NCBI GenBank assembly: GCA_024138025.1
Contig: JAMXBD010000689.1
Span: 660,794 to 724,793 of the forward strand
From: Combretum micranthum
Lineage: Eukaryota > Streptophyta > Magnoliopsida > Myrtales > Combretaceae
Length of the DNA stretch: 64,000 nt
Direction of reading: 5' to 3'
In this document: piece by piece, positions 33,966 through 46,428 of the stretch
Numbering within the stretch: the first letter of the stretch is position 1
Layout: each line of letters begins with the position of its first letter
Translations under genes and position numbers: made by a program
Notes under the pieces: model-generated
Databases searched by the model: none
The model's input: the letters and a program-made list of their open reading frames with translations, nothing else
What the model was told of the DNA's origin: nothing

Positions 33966-36055
33966 AAAATAGTCATTTGATGAGATCCTATCACTAGAAC
34001 TTATTGCATGGAGCTTCCATTTGTTAGCAGGACCAAACTTTGGTGATTATGGTTCTTTTTTACCGGCATATGAATGATCTCTCTCGAAGTGGACTCGTTC
34101 AAGGTCCCCGCAAAGAAACTATAATGCTGTTAGGTCTCCTCATGTCTTGTCTACAGAGGTAAGTGGACCGAGTTAAATTTAGATCATCTTGTTGGCAACT
34201 ATGGTGTACCTTCTGTTCGTAAGCATAAAGAAGCTAAATTTGCTGATGCAAGATCAGACAGGATGTGCTTTCAAAAGAAAGGGCAAGTGAAATAAGGGCC
34301 TTTAACAGTCTATCATCTAAAATGTCTGAGAAAGATGTTTCAACTGCTGGACTTACTGACACAGTACCTCTTGCGGTACAACCTCTTGTTATAGAGGAAT
34401 GGGTTTGCTGTGATCTGTGTCAGAAATGAAGACTTCTACCTTATGGTAAAAAACTAGAGGAAGGCCCAGACAAATGAACTCTGTAGCATCTTGGACTGGC
34501 TGTAAGTGCCAAATAATTTCTTTTGGGTTGACAAAAGTGAATGATACAAGTACCTTAAGGTAGAAAGACATGCAAATACACTTGGATTGCCTTTTCATCT
34601 TATTTTGAAAGGGTCGCCTTTTGATTTCAATATTTTTTTAATATATATTTCTTTTCTTTTTTTCACCACCCCAGCCCCCCCAATTTGCAGTCCAAATATG
34701 AGCCACTGTGATGTGATCGAGGAGGAGACGACAAAGGCCCTTCAAGCTCGGTATCAAATACCAATTCACGATAATCAAATCAATGTCAATGGGTCTGATT
34801 CCAATATTGGTCTTGCTCCTAGGGCAACTCCTACTGATATATATCAGAGCACTCTAGCTTCAGTGAAGACCAGACATGTCTACGAGGATACATCAAATCC
34901 ATCTACGCATAATGCATCATTACAGGTTTCACACTCTAAAAAGAAGATGTCAGATGCTGTGAAAAGCAGCAGCTTGAATGACATGAATCAACCTATTCCA
35001 CACTCGCATATTTTGAAAAGAGGGGGTTTTCCTCAGTTAAACAAGCAAAACATGCCTGTGGGAAAAGATGTGCCTAAATTTAAAAAGAAGAATGCAGATG
35101 GAGGTACCAATCAAAAAACTTACACCTTCTGTTTTATCTTTCAGATATCTTTTAAGGTATGCAACCAACTCCATTTTTTTCAATAAATTTCAGCAAATGA
35201 TTCTAAGCTTTTAAAGCTGAAGGACAAGAGAAAGGCTGATCCATTTGAGTTTGAAGATGAAACCCCCAAAAGGATTAAGGCAGAGAAAGTAAACATTGCT
35301 ACTAATTATGAAAATTCTGATCTCAAACCTGGAGAAGTAGGTCTTGGTTCAAGGCTGCCTTCATCCACTAATACAAGTGAGAAGCATAAAAGAAATGGGT
35401 GACATTCTTCATCAATGGAGGTGAAGCATGAGTCTTCAAGTGGTTTGTTGAAGAAATACTGTGATCAAGCTCAGTTTTCCGCAGAGAGTGCATCCTTAGA
35501 TTCGAGAACCTGCGGCAAAGGCAGCAATCCAAAAAAGAAAAGAAAATCGTAGGATTGGATGGCTGACCAGAACAATGGCAGATATCATCATATTACAAAG
35601 GAAATCATGGCATTTGAGAGAAGAGTGGTGAGCAGTTATCTTTAGTAGAAAAGAAGAAACGGAGGGTGCCGGTGACTATAGGAAAATACTCTAGTGAGAG
35701 CGATGGCAACAAGCAATCTAAGAAAGATGTTGAGCTGTCCACGAAGTTCTTGGCTGCCCCCTGGAAATCATTTGGCTAATGGTATCAAAAAGGGCAGTGG
35801 GGGGATGGCTCGGAAACCAAGGAAACATCAAAAAATATTTTCGCCTCAACATTCGTTGGAGCATATAGATTTGTTGAAAGGAGATTCAGGGCACGAGCAG
35901 ATTCCATTAGCAGCTACGTCAAGCTCTTCAAAGGCTTCTGGATCACAACAAACTGGAACCAACTATGAAGAAGGAAGAAGTTCGCCTGTAGAATCTGTAA
36001 GGCCATCCAAGTTGGCAAAGTTTAGTTTAAAAGGAGATAGCTTCCGTGGTAAAGG

Positions 36056-39000
36056 TGTAAACCCCAAATTTCTCATAAAAAATACTTCTAGAGCTAAAAA
36101 TCGAGATAAAAATCCTAAACTCTATAAAAAAGTAAATTCTAAACAAGGTCAAATATAAATTTCATAATCTTAAAAATAAAAAAAGAAAATCTTCAAAAAA
36201 ACAAAATAAAAATTAAATAATCATTCGACTCAAAATTCATACGCAAAACAATTCATTTATCTGATCCATAACACGTAAATCGAGATAGTATATCTAAGTA
36301 ATGTTCAATGACAAAATTTTAAAACCTTAAATTTTTCTGTGAATTTTAGAAATCGAAATTTAAATTACTACAAAAAATCAAACCGAGTCAACACATAATC
36401 CTATACTAGATAAAACAATTTCGAAAAGTGTAAAATCACAAAAATAGCGTGAACTTAAAAATGTGAACCGTAAATACAATATGACTGTAAACTCCTAAAT
36501 CATATAATCTTACGAATAAAATTTAAATGCTGGAAATAAAACCGGAACCCTAAAGTTAACTTAGCTCAATAACAAAACTTAGTAAAACTAGATCCAACAA
36601 TCCTGTGCTTGAAACTCTAAAACAATAAAAACGAGATAACCTTAGAATATGGTTCGAAATAATGTAATACAACCTAAAAAGATCATATTCGTAAAAAATT
36701 TGATCGTTCCAGACTCAAATAGAATCAGTTTTCGAAAAATGGGTCTCAAGGCTTGGGAAAGTAAAAATATTCCAAAAATAAATATAAATTTGTAATTTCT
36801 TAAGGATTTACAAAATATCAGTTTGGTAATTTTTCGATATCTAAAAATATCAGATATAGTCATTTTTTCATATTTTCCTTACTACCGGTATTTTATTTGT
36901 CTTGTTTACTATTCGTTGTACTTTTTCTATTATTCATTACTATTCATATATCTCTACTTTTTCTTACTACCTTTTCTTACAACCTATATACCTATTTTTA
37001 TAATTTTCTTTTCCCATAAAAAGTCTACACCATGTATTACTAAACTTCTCTTACACTTTTCTTCTAAAATTAATTTTTAATCACTCTTTTTACTCTTCTC
37101 CCTTCATGCCATCAATTGTCTTTAATTTTTAATCACTCTTCTTACTTTTCCCCCTTCATGCCATCAATTTTCTTTTCTTTTTCATTTATTTAATTAATCA
37201 CAATTTTCCTTCAACTTTTCCTATAAATGCCTTCTCCCTCCGTTATTCTTTACACACATCTCATACACATAAAAAAACTCTCTCAAATTTTTTCTATAAA
37301 TATCCTCTCTAAAATTCTCTTCCCAACACTCTCTTCTTCCCTTATAACTATCATCCACATACAACTATCAATTTCATCTCTTCTTCTACCCACACTTTAA
37401 CCTTAGGTAAAAATTCTTAAATCTTCTTCATGTTTCACATTAACATAATATGACCATAGTGTATGTTTTCTAAACCTAAGGGTATTATAAGAGCAACAAT
37501 ATATTCATGTCTTGTTTAACAATGTCCAAATGTTATTATTGTTGTTATATTGTTATGTTTTATTATTACTCATAATCTAACTTTTATATATTATTAAGTA
37601 TATTTATGTATACATATTCTTAAAGCCTAAAAGCTCATTAACATTAATTTTATTTATTTATGCTCTTATATATTTCTTGCAATTTATTTATTTATTTATT
37701 TCATGCAATTTTATTAAGACTAGTTCTTAGACTTGTCCTCATCAAGTCAATTTTTTTTTCTTCTTTCTTTTTGAACTTGTCTATAATCTAAGTCTGGGGA
37801 GCCTTGAAATAAATCTAAGACTTTTATGATTTTTTTAATTTGTTTTCTTATTTTTCTTTAAGGACTTGTCCATGTCTAAGTCCAAGTCCGGAAAGCCTTG
37901 ATATAAGTTAAGATTTCCTAATACTTGACATTTATTATGTGCTTATTTATTTTTCATGTCTTTTATCTTTTAGATGAACAATCATGTTACTGAACTACAA
38001 GTTTATATTCATGCATGATCATATTGTTGTTGTCTAGATAATATTAAAATGATTTTTTTTCTTTAATAAACAAAATATGACTAGACTCTTTACAATTAAA
38101 TGATTTTGTTATTTAGGAAAAATTTCTATTAGGACTTAGAAATTTTGCTTCAACAAATTCTCTTAAAAAATTTAGACAAAATCATCATAAATTTTTAAGT
38201 GTTAATATTATAGACCTCTTCAAGATTTAACTAAATAGTTTCATTACACACTCTCTTTTCAAACTACTAAAATAAAATTTATTATAAAACCTTAATGTTG
38301 ATAACTTTTTATTATGCAAATTTTTCTTAAAAACTTATTTATAAGATATATACACATACTTTGATAAACACTAAAAACCAAACAAGATTTTAAAGACAAG
38401 TTTAAAATCAACTCACTAGTAAAACTCCACTTAGAAATAAAGTCGGTATACAACTTAAGAAAAGTAAGTTTTAAAAAATAAATTCATTTTCTCTTATGAA
38501 ATTAAGGAAATATAAATGATAGTTATAATAATTAGACACTCACTTGTAACAAAATAAAAATTTTCCTAACACTCCCTAAAGGTCAATGTGTTGAAAAATT
38601 ATGAATTTAGAAAAGAGTTATTATGAGAATAAAAATTTAGAACAAGCCACTTTTCTCATATGATAAAACTTAAGACATTCTAAAGATGATAAAAATTTAG
38701 AATGATTTTCCTGATAGCCACATGAAGTTTCATGTTTTGGAAAATAATTAGCTAAAAGAAGTTTAATATGAGGATGAAATATTCAAAAGCTCAAAATAAT
38801 ATAAAACCATGATTTTTCTTTAATTAAGTTTCATATTTACAGAAACTAAGAATTTAGAGTTTCATTTATTAATCAACTTAAGAAAGTTTCTATAAGGAAA
38901 TATATTTAGAGTTTCATGCCACCAATGAGTAAAACCGTGTTTTGTAAAATAAATTATTAAATAGAATTCTTTTTCGAATATGAGACTTTTGAGATTTCAA

Positions 39001-40710
39001 AATATATTGAATCATGATTTTCTTGTTGATTGAGTCACATGTTTATAAAGTAACAAATTTAATCACAAGTCAAAGAGGACTTTGTTGTTTACAAATTTTA
39101 TTTTTGAGACAACATCACTAGAGTCATGCATATAATATGAGTCTACATATATATTAAAAGGACTTTTCAACTAAATAAGTATTTACGTGTTTGCTATGGA
39201 ATTTTTGGATGAAATAGAATTTAGAAAAACTACAAATTGAGGCTAGAATTTTCGTCTTAGAAACGCACCAACCCGATTTCTAACCCAAATGACTTCAAAT
39301 GTTAAAAAAAAACCTTAGAAATAGATAGATCTTTTCGAATAGGTAGAAAATGATTTCTTATATGCGAAATTCAGAGTTAAAATGAGTAAGTTATGGCCGT
39401 TTTAAATTGGAATTTCACATAATCCGATTTTTTATGAAAATCATGAAATAGGATTAAAAATTTTGAGTAGAACTTCCATGAAATACTCATTTGGAGTATT
39501 TCTTTTATCTAGGTGATGAGGAATACGTGACTTCTCTTCTTGAGGATTATTATGATTAAGAATATTGATATGGACGAGTGAGTTGTCCCTTATAATTTCA
39601 TTATCTTACTTGTGCTTGTAGATAGTTGTACTAGATCTATATGTACAAGATAAAATGAATATGCATGGGTTATGAGTTTATATGTATATGCTTTTATGAA
39701 TGTGTGACAGTGGATGTTAAGCATATCGGAATACACAAATGATTGTTTAAGTATATCATTAATATTACATGTTGTTTATGTGTTTATGATGCTTGTTTGA
39801 TCACCTTTAAGTATACCATAATTATACTCAGCTTGATATAAATTAAATGGACACGCATTACATCCATCGAGTCACATGTCGAAAGCTGTTACTCTTACGC
39901 GAAGAATCAAAGGTTAGAGGCCAAGAGAGCCCGCAGACATGCTCAATCTAGAAAAATAAGGCGTACTGGGGATACATTCCAATGATGAGTCGCGTCGATT
40001 GATCGTTCAGAGCAAAGTATTCAGGGACTAGTAGCAGAAGATTGCAAAGACCTTCAACTACCATTACTTAACCCTCAATACGGAGGGCGCAAATCCATTC
40101 TATATATGGTTTCCGAATACCCATACATACTTGTTTGTATCACGTGATTGTTACATAGCATGCATAGTATATGCGTGAAAAATTAATAACATTGTTTGAA
40201 ATCATGGTGCGAATAAAAGGGAATAACTTACTAAGTTCGTTGTATGCTTATACCCTCATAGATATTTGTTGAATTAGGTATACGTATTGCTCTATTCGAA
40301 GAAAAGGAAATTAAGAAAATCATTGAAGGATTCTTGAACTCTTATAGAAGCAGGGAGAACATAGGATGGATTCGCTTCTTACAATTTCTTTATGAGTAAT
40401 ATATGTCATGTTAACATTTTGGAGATTTCTAGGAGATGTATTTATGTGGTCTTGAAGACATTAGCGAGGCTAGCTCTTAAAATTGTAATCGACCTAATTT
40501 ATGTTTAATGATAAATATATTCTTTTGCCTTGTTACTTAATTGTTATCAATATAAATTGCGCGACTCCGATTTGTTTCCGTTTCTTGATTTGATGAGTAA
40601 CGCCTTGTCTATAATATGAAGTCCTTTTCGTAACTAAGGTAAGTCATTTCTAGACTTTAATATTATGTATGGTAGACAATCACATTTATGGTATCTCTCG
40701 GGGCGTGATA
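36056..40710 (+). repeat. 5' LTR of Gypsy-type element C1, long (4.2-4.7 kb)
   Basis: The CW gene stops where TGTAAACCCC begins (36056). A second LTR-like start, TGTAAACTCC at 36486, is the one that aligns with the start of C2 (TGTAAGCCCC at 48697), so the true start is one of these two. The 3' end CTCGGGGCGTGATA (40710) is followed after eight bases by a primer-binding site, which proves this is a 5' LTR and fixes the orientation. Landmarks shared with C2 and C3: TACTACCGGTATTTTA, TAAGACTAG, GAAATAGATAGATCTTTTCGA, GAGTTAAAATGAGTAAGTTATGGCC, TGGACGAGTGAGTT and CTTA(C/T)ACTC near CTCACTAAG. The 5' LTR has no recognised gene other than the mini-exon listed separately. Confidence 0.8.
39512..39577 (+). 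other. Splice-bounded acidic mini-exon in LTR C1
   Basis: TTTTATCTAG precedes the frame GDEEYVTSLLEDYYD-stop (39512-39559). A GTGAGT donor-like site follows at 39578. C2 and C3 carry the same arrangement with a similar peptide. See findings. Confidence 0.4.
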
Positions 40711-40718
40711 GTTTAAGT

Positions 40719-40730
40719 TGGTATCAGAGT
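40719..40730 (+). other. Primer-binding site of element C1 (tRNA-iMet)
   Basis: TGGTATCAGAGT, matching the initiator-tRNA-Met complement TGGTATCAGAGC at 11 of 12 bases, eight bases after the LTR end. Confidence 0.9.
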
Positions 40731-41059
40731 AACAAGGTTTTATGAATTAGGTGAAAGGATACTAGGAGATTAAAATGATAAAATTTGACCATAAATAAAA
40801 GGAAATAGATATTAGATGACCTTTAATTTATTGGAGTGCTAGCCTTAACCTTTGTGATCCATAAGATCCAATTTCTAGTGTTCGGAGAATAGAACTCTAC
40901 CCTAGAGATCTTTAAAGAAAGGCGGATATACTCATGCAAGAGTTGAGAATATTTTAGGAGGGGACGAACAGTGGATGAAATATAACCTAGAAAAGTTAAC
41001 CTTAGAATGTTGATCCTAAATTTGGAAAAAGTAACAATAAGAGGAGAATAATCTTAGAA

Positions 41060-41064
41060 AGATA
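41060..41064. repeat. Target-site duplication AGATA, left of LTR A
   Basis: AGATA before TGTAAAGACCC; the same five bases at 44400-44404 after GATATTTCA. Confidence 0.9.
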
Positions 41065-41494
41065 TGTAAAGACCCAACATGCTCAATTCTCAAATTAAGC
41101 ACACTAAGTCCCCAACCACGTATAACTCTTACGAATTATACGTAAGGTTGTCTTAAAAGAAGGTGTTTATGTTGAACATTGCTATCCATTTTAGATTATG
41201 AAATCATTTAGTTAGATTTTCAGATAACTGGATTTAGCAGCGGAAATAAATTTCATAAAACAATTTAGAAATAAAAATATTTCAAAACTTCCACTCTTCT
41301 CAAGTGGAAATTATTAGATTAAATAAAGCTTTGCAAAAGTTAGATTACAAAACATGGGCTCTATTATGCCCTTTAAAGAATATGACAAGTTTAAATCATA
41401 AATCCAGCTCTCACTTAATACAAAACAAAAGGAATAAAATAACTAACTACATCCACGATCCTACTCATTTCACTCATCCACAATTCTCTCCGAA

Positions 41495-41582
41495 TCATCG
41501 CAAATGCCCAAAACCCGAGTCAAGCATCACCAACATCAACAAGAACTCATCATCATCAACATCATCTTTATCAACAACAAAA
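41495..41582 (-). CDS. Acidic micro-ORF in LTR A
   Basis: On minus, TTTTTACAG is followed by GFVVDKDDVDDDEFLLML and a stop about 29 codons in. The position relative to GTGTACTGGGC and the LTR end matches LTRs B and E. Coding is unproven. Confidence 0.3.
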
Positions 41583-43204
41583 CCTGTAAAAAGAATAACA
41601 ACAACAAGAATGAGCCGAAGCCCAGTACACAACAACACAATCACACACGGAGTGACACACGAGCTTAACTAAATGCAAATGCGACAATCACAAGTTATTA
41701 TCTTTCTTTAAAGTAAACAAATCAACATGGGAGTATTCAAACTCGGACATCAAGGATATTTGGGGTCTCCTGAGTAACGATCACGATGCTTAGGGGGTTG
41801 ATATAAGCAGCTCGGATACTTATACCGTTCTAGATAATTTTACAGAAAACACCTAAATCTACCATGCCCAATCTGAATAGAGTGCCGCTCCCCGAACCGA
41901 ATACCAATTCCATCCCAGGCTCACCCAATCTGTGAGAGGGCGCCCCTAGGCACTCATGCCACCCTGGGCAGGGATTGGATTTAACGGCGTAAAACACAAA
42001 TCAACACTCACAATTAAGTTTTTTCTTAATATATAGTTTTCATAAATGCCTATCCTAACACAGAGACAAGCTAGTTACTGCGTACCTTGAATATGGAATC
42101 CAAACATAGCCTCAGAAGGAAATTTCAGAAGATAATCCATAAGATAAATCAGATATCCACTTCTGTTATGGCAAGAGTTCGTATAAGAAACTAAACTAAA
42201 CTAATCATCCACTTCATCAAATTCATATAAGAACTTATATCAATTATTCACTAATCTCTAACTCATTTTATTAAATCCTATTTGATCAGACACTAATGTG
42301 GAACCCCACTATGGCTGCGATGAATCGCCCCGCTAAAGTATGGACGGTTCTCCTTTGTCTGTCAAAGTATTTCTTTTCACTTTGATTATGGTTTCTTATC
42401 CACAAAGCATCAACAAAACATTTATATTCAAAAACATATAAATCCAAAACAATTAAACATTCAAAACAACATATTCTCATGTTATTCAAAGATTACCCTA
42501 ACACATTCATTTAATCCAATTATTTGTTACTAACTCAATTTAGCTTAACCTTAGTCAAATTGATTAGAATTAGTCATTTAAGTCATTTACCAAGTCAAAT
42601 TGATTAACCTTAGCCATTTAATTCAAAAGCCAAGCCAAGTATTAAGCTTAAGAAATCTAGTTCATTTTAGTTTAATTGAGTTCATTAAGTCAAACTCATT
42701 AGAATTAATCATTTAATCTAATTACTAAGCCAAAGTAATTAGACTAAATCAAGCTAATTTATTTTAACTCATTCAAGTTCATTTAGTCAAGTTGAACTTA
42801 GGTTGTAACTAGATTCATTTTATGTAAACTCGCATATTTAACTCAATTATTCATTAAATCTATAAATCTATCTAAGTCATGTTTAATTATATCACTAAAT
42901 CATCATTACACATCAAATATTACTTATCTATATCATTTTATGTCAAAAAGATCCATTTGTTCAAGTAAATACACATAAAACAATCTATAACAAGTTTTTA
43001 GCTTAGCTTGATAAATGTATTAGTTGGAAAGAATTAAAATTTAAGCACTGATACGTTTTGAATTTGCAAAAACTCCAAACATTAAAGTTGTATATCTCTT
43101 TCTTATCTTTCTAACACAAATTGAATCACCTCAATCGGAGATCGGATGAAAAAGTTATGGCTAAAATACAAAGAAGCTACAAAACTGGGAAAAGTTGCAA
43201 AACG

Positions 43205-43375
43205 AACGCTGGCTTTCAACACCGGCGGCGTAAATTAAAAATTTGCCAATGTTAAGGGTCGAGCGATCTGGTCACCGTTGGACTCTTCAACACCGCCAAA
43301 TTTTGCACGTACACCGGCAGCGTTGGATTCAACACCGGCAGCGTTGAATGCCAACGTACATGCATTACGCTGTTG
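43205..43375. repeat. GC-rich palindromic cassette of LTR A
   Basis: Repeats of CAACACCGGCGGCGT, TACACCGGCAGCGTTGG and CAACACCGGCAGCGTTGAAT in otherwise AT-rich DNA. The motif resembles the R2 cassette rather than the B one, although A and B are the closer LTR pair. Confidence 0.7.
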
Positions 43376-44679
43376 TCAAATTTTCCCCTGTTTTCATTTT
43401 GCAAAAACCATTTGTTCCAATTGTTTCAAACTCCTCCAAATTCATTTCAAGCTTCTTAAAACTTGTTATTTGATCTTACTACAATCTAATAAACACAAAA
43501 TCCCACTTCAATCCATCAAACATCACTATAATCATCATAAACAACTTCAAACCCCAATTTCACTATTTATCTTCTTCCTCAATAAACCAACTCCATCAAC
43601 CATAAACTTTACAAATATAAACTTAAACAACACTTCTCAACTCATATACATCATCTATACAACATTTAAATTCGAAATTATAAATAAGACGATAAATAGT
43701 AAACTATACTTAGCTTTTAGAAAAGAACACAAGTTGAAACTTCATCCTCTAGCTCAGTTTTCTCCATCTAGTTCATTTCCTAGTCTTGATTCATCCTCTA
43801 GTTGGCTTTGATCTTGAGATTTGTTGAAGAATTTGAAGAAAAGAAAGAAAAATGAAGAAGAAAGGAAGAGAGGGAGAGAACCATCGGTTGGGAGAAAAAA
43901 ATAAAAGGAAGGGAAAAGTGAGAAGAGAGAGGCAGAGGAGGAGAGATTAAAAGGAAAATAAAAAGGATTAAAATTAATTTAAACGAATATAGGTATGGGC
44001 TTAGAACTATCAGATCAAATATCTATAGTTCCAAGAGTATTTAAAATTTTGTTTCTGAACCGATATGTTAGAAATTAAGAACTTGCAATAAGAACTTAAT
44101 TTGAGAATTTATTTTAGATAAAAGATATTTAATTTGTTCGGGTTTAAGAACTACATTTTAAGATAAGCAAATGAACTCAAATTTTACTGAGATTTAGGAA
44201 TTAGTGTTTAAGGTAAGAATCAATGATTTAGGAATTCTCTAAACACTTTGATGACATGTTTAGGGAATTTAAAACTCAAATCTCAATTAATAGCTAATTA
44301 AATTATATCAACTTGTCTAATTAAATCCTATAATTCATTTTAGTCATTTAATCTATCTAAACTCAATTTCTAATCTTGGTGAAGATTTGGGATATTTCAA
44401 GATAATAAGGGAATAACATGGAGGAAGCAAGAATTTGAGATGATGGATGAACAGATTAAGCCTACCTTAAGAATTGATATGTAGTAACCCTAATCGGCTC
44501 CCATCTAGAGTCAAATAGAAAGAGGATAATGTACTACCCCTTCTTTCGATAAGATTGCTGGGTAAATGATCCCATTCAAGTGCCCTTGCTAACCCTCTTA
44601 AAGAACAAATGAAAACGAGTAATAAAACGTTCTACTACACTTCTTTTCTCTAAAATTAAGAAACATGTGAATAAAACAT

Positions 44680-46404
44680 TGTAGACACCCCATTTTTACC
44701 TATTTAAGGGTTTAATTTATAATAAAAATTAATATTATATTAAGCCCAAAAATTAAAAACTAAAAAAAAATCATCACAATAAATATATAAGGAAAAAAAG
44801 AGAGAAAATAATAATAAATTTATTTTAAAAAATATTTTTGAGCTTGATATAATATTAATTTTAATTATGATTTATTTTGGACCTAATTAAATACCCCATG
44901 TAAATAAGCTTATTTAATTGAGCCCACTTTTGAAGCCTTAAATATCATTTTTGTGTAAACTAAAACAAGGCATAGGCTAACAGCTTGTATGGATAGTCAC
45001 TGGCATGTATAAGGGAGACCTGGGTTTGATTTTGCATAGAAGCAAATTGCCCTTTTTCTCCTTATTTTTTTCCACATGCTCTCATTAGCCAGATGATGTA
45101 AGTACATATATCAATGGTCGAATGAGGTAAGCGCATATGTCAGTCAGCTGTCAAATGAGATAAGCGCATATGTCAGCAAGCGGTATGTGAGCGGTGGGTA
45201 AGCAAGTAGGTGAGCTTATTAAGCCTATAAATACCTGATATTGACATAAGAAAAAAAAAAACAAACAGAAGAAAAACACAAAACAGAGAAAAAAAAAAAC
45301 ACAAGACATCAGAATCACAAAGAAATCTCTACGAAAAAGAGTCCAAATCTAAGTTAAAGGCAGCTCGAAGACGTCGACAGCCACTTCGGCGACTTACTTC
45401 GACGACTCATCTCCGGCCCGACTCGACCCGACTCCAGCAGCGCTTCGACCCGATCCAGGTAAGATTATTATTATTATTATAGTTTTTTTGCTATTTAAAA
45501 AAAAATATATGTATACATAGGATGTGATAAAAAAAAGGAAAAAAAAATGAAAAAATAGAATTTGTTTTCTTAAAATGTATATGTGTATTTTAGTGCATTG
45601 TAAATATGAAAAGATATATAAAATATATGTATAAATTTTTTATTAAAAAAATAGAAAAACCTATTTTCTAATAAATAAATAAATAAAAATAAAAAGTAGT
45701 TATTAGGATCTCACATAAAATTCTATTTCAAGAAAAAAAAGAAAGAAAATTTAATAAACTTAAAATGAAAACAATTTTAAATCTAAAACCACCAACCCAC
45801 TAGAGTTTTTATAAAATAACTATGTGTTCTGATTCCGATTAGCGAGTACATAGACACCTTCGGAGCGACATAAAAAATAAAAAATACCTTTTTTGGTTTA
45901 TTATTTCTATTTTGAATTAATTCATTATTCATTATAAATATTGTAAGCTTTCATGATAGATTGTAAATATCAATGTTATTTGTATTTATTTGTAATATAT
46001 TAATGTGAATAATGATCAATTTTTTTTGTTATTTGTGGGTATTACAATTTGTATTTTTTTTTACATTAGTAATTTTTTAGCATTAAAAGGATAAAATTTA
46101 AAATTTAATTTTATGTGGTAACCATATCGTTTTAATAAGTTAGCCTCGAATCCAAAATTTATGGTTTATAAAGTTTGGTTTGCAAATCAAATTTTTTACA
46201 GACTAGTAGCTAAGTTAGGATTAATCAACCCATTAATCCTAACTTATAAATTTTTCATTGTTCCAATTGGGTGGCGACTCTAAATTTTTTTCAAAAATTA
46301 AATTTCTTTTAATTCTTAGTTTGATTGTACGTATTAAATGGGTTTGGGTTTATTGAGGATCGAATTAAAAGAAATTAAATCAAAAACGACAAATCTAGAC
46401 TCGA
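44680..46404 (+). repeat. Left LTR of Tat/Ogre-like element
   Basis: From TGTAGACACCCC to CTAGACTCGA just before the primer-like site. It holds GGCGACTTACTTCGACGACTC-like GC-richer leader sequence at about 45360-45460, where transcription could start, and shares 45910-46404 with the right LTR. Confidence 0.6.
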
Positions 46405-46410
46405 TAGCTT

Positions 46411-46428
46411 GGCGAGTCCACTAGGGAA
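46411..46428 (+). other. Primer-binding-site-like sequence of Tat/Ogre-like element
   Basis: TGGCGAGTCCACTAGGGA resembles the TGGCGACTC-type primer sites of Ogre/Tat elements, which are thought to use tRNA-Arg. A partial second match, GGTGGCGACTCTAAAT, lies inside the LTR at about 46269. Confidence 0.5.

Larger units (their letters stand above)
31366..36055 (+). pseudogene. CW-type zinc-finger protein gene, decayed and truncated
   Basis: Plant CW-domain proteins are nuclear and the CW finger reads methylated histone H3 tails. Exons: 31366-31438 (DEKVQYVLGHF..VFEGG); 34028 to about 34155 (GPNFGDYGSFLPAYE, in phase with the previous exon through a GTAAGT...TTAG intron); the CW finger at about 34385-34510 (EEWVCCDLCQK, RLLPYG, CSILDWL); 34691-35102 (MSHCDVIEEETTKAL); and about 35194-36055 (LKDKRKADPFEFEDE, QIPLAATSSSSKASGS, SPVESV). 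Two key Trp codons of the CW finger (CQKW and DKW) are TGA. Further stops lie at about 34079, 35400, 35551 and 35643. The gene ends abruptly at GGTAAAGG where LTR C1 begins (36056), so its 3' part is elsewhere. Clearly a pseudogene; the family is confident. Confidence 0.85.
41065..44399 (-). repeat. Solo LTR A, 3,335 bp
   Basis: On the plus strand it runs from TGTAAAGACCC to GGGATATTTCA with exact AGATA flanks. Read in its own direction it starts TGAAATATCCC like LTR E and ends GGGTCTTTACA like LTR B. It contains a CT-rich leader (43850-43940), the GC-rich cassette (43205-43375), several TTAATCAATTTGACT-type phrases (42500-42800), TCTGATCAAATAGGA (42280-42295) shared with B, and the acidic micro-ORF (41495-41582, minus). 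No internal genes are present, so it is a product of LTR-LTR recombination. Confidence 0.92.
40731..44679 (+). mobile_element. Untranslated leader / internal start of element C1, interrupted by LTR A
   Basis: Internal DNA of C1 (40731-41059 and 44405-44679). It has no clear gag frame; the few short frames are full of stops. LTR A occupies 41065-44399. Confidence 0.6.

Noticed and set aside
36642..37080. Phe/Tyr-rich frames on both strands in LTR C1
   Set aside because: AT-rich pyrimidine sequence inside an LTR; the C2 counterpart does not keep the frames.
43278..43811. A 177-codon plus frame at 43278-43811
   Set aside because: It reads through the GC cassette and CT-rich leader of LTR A on the antisense strand; no homology in LTR B.
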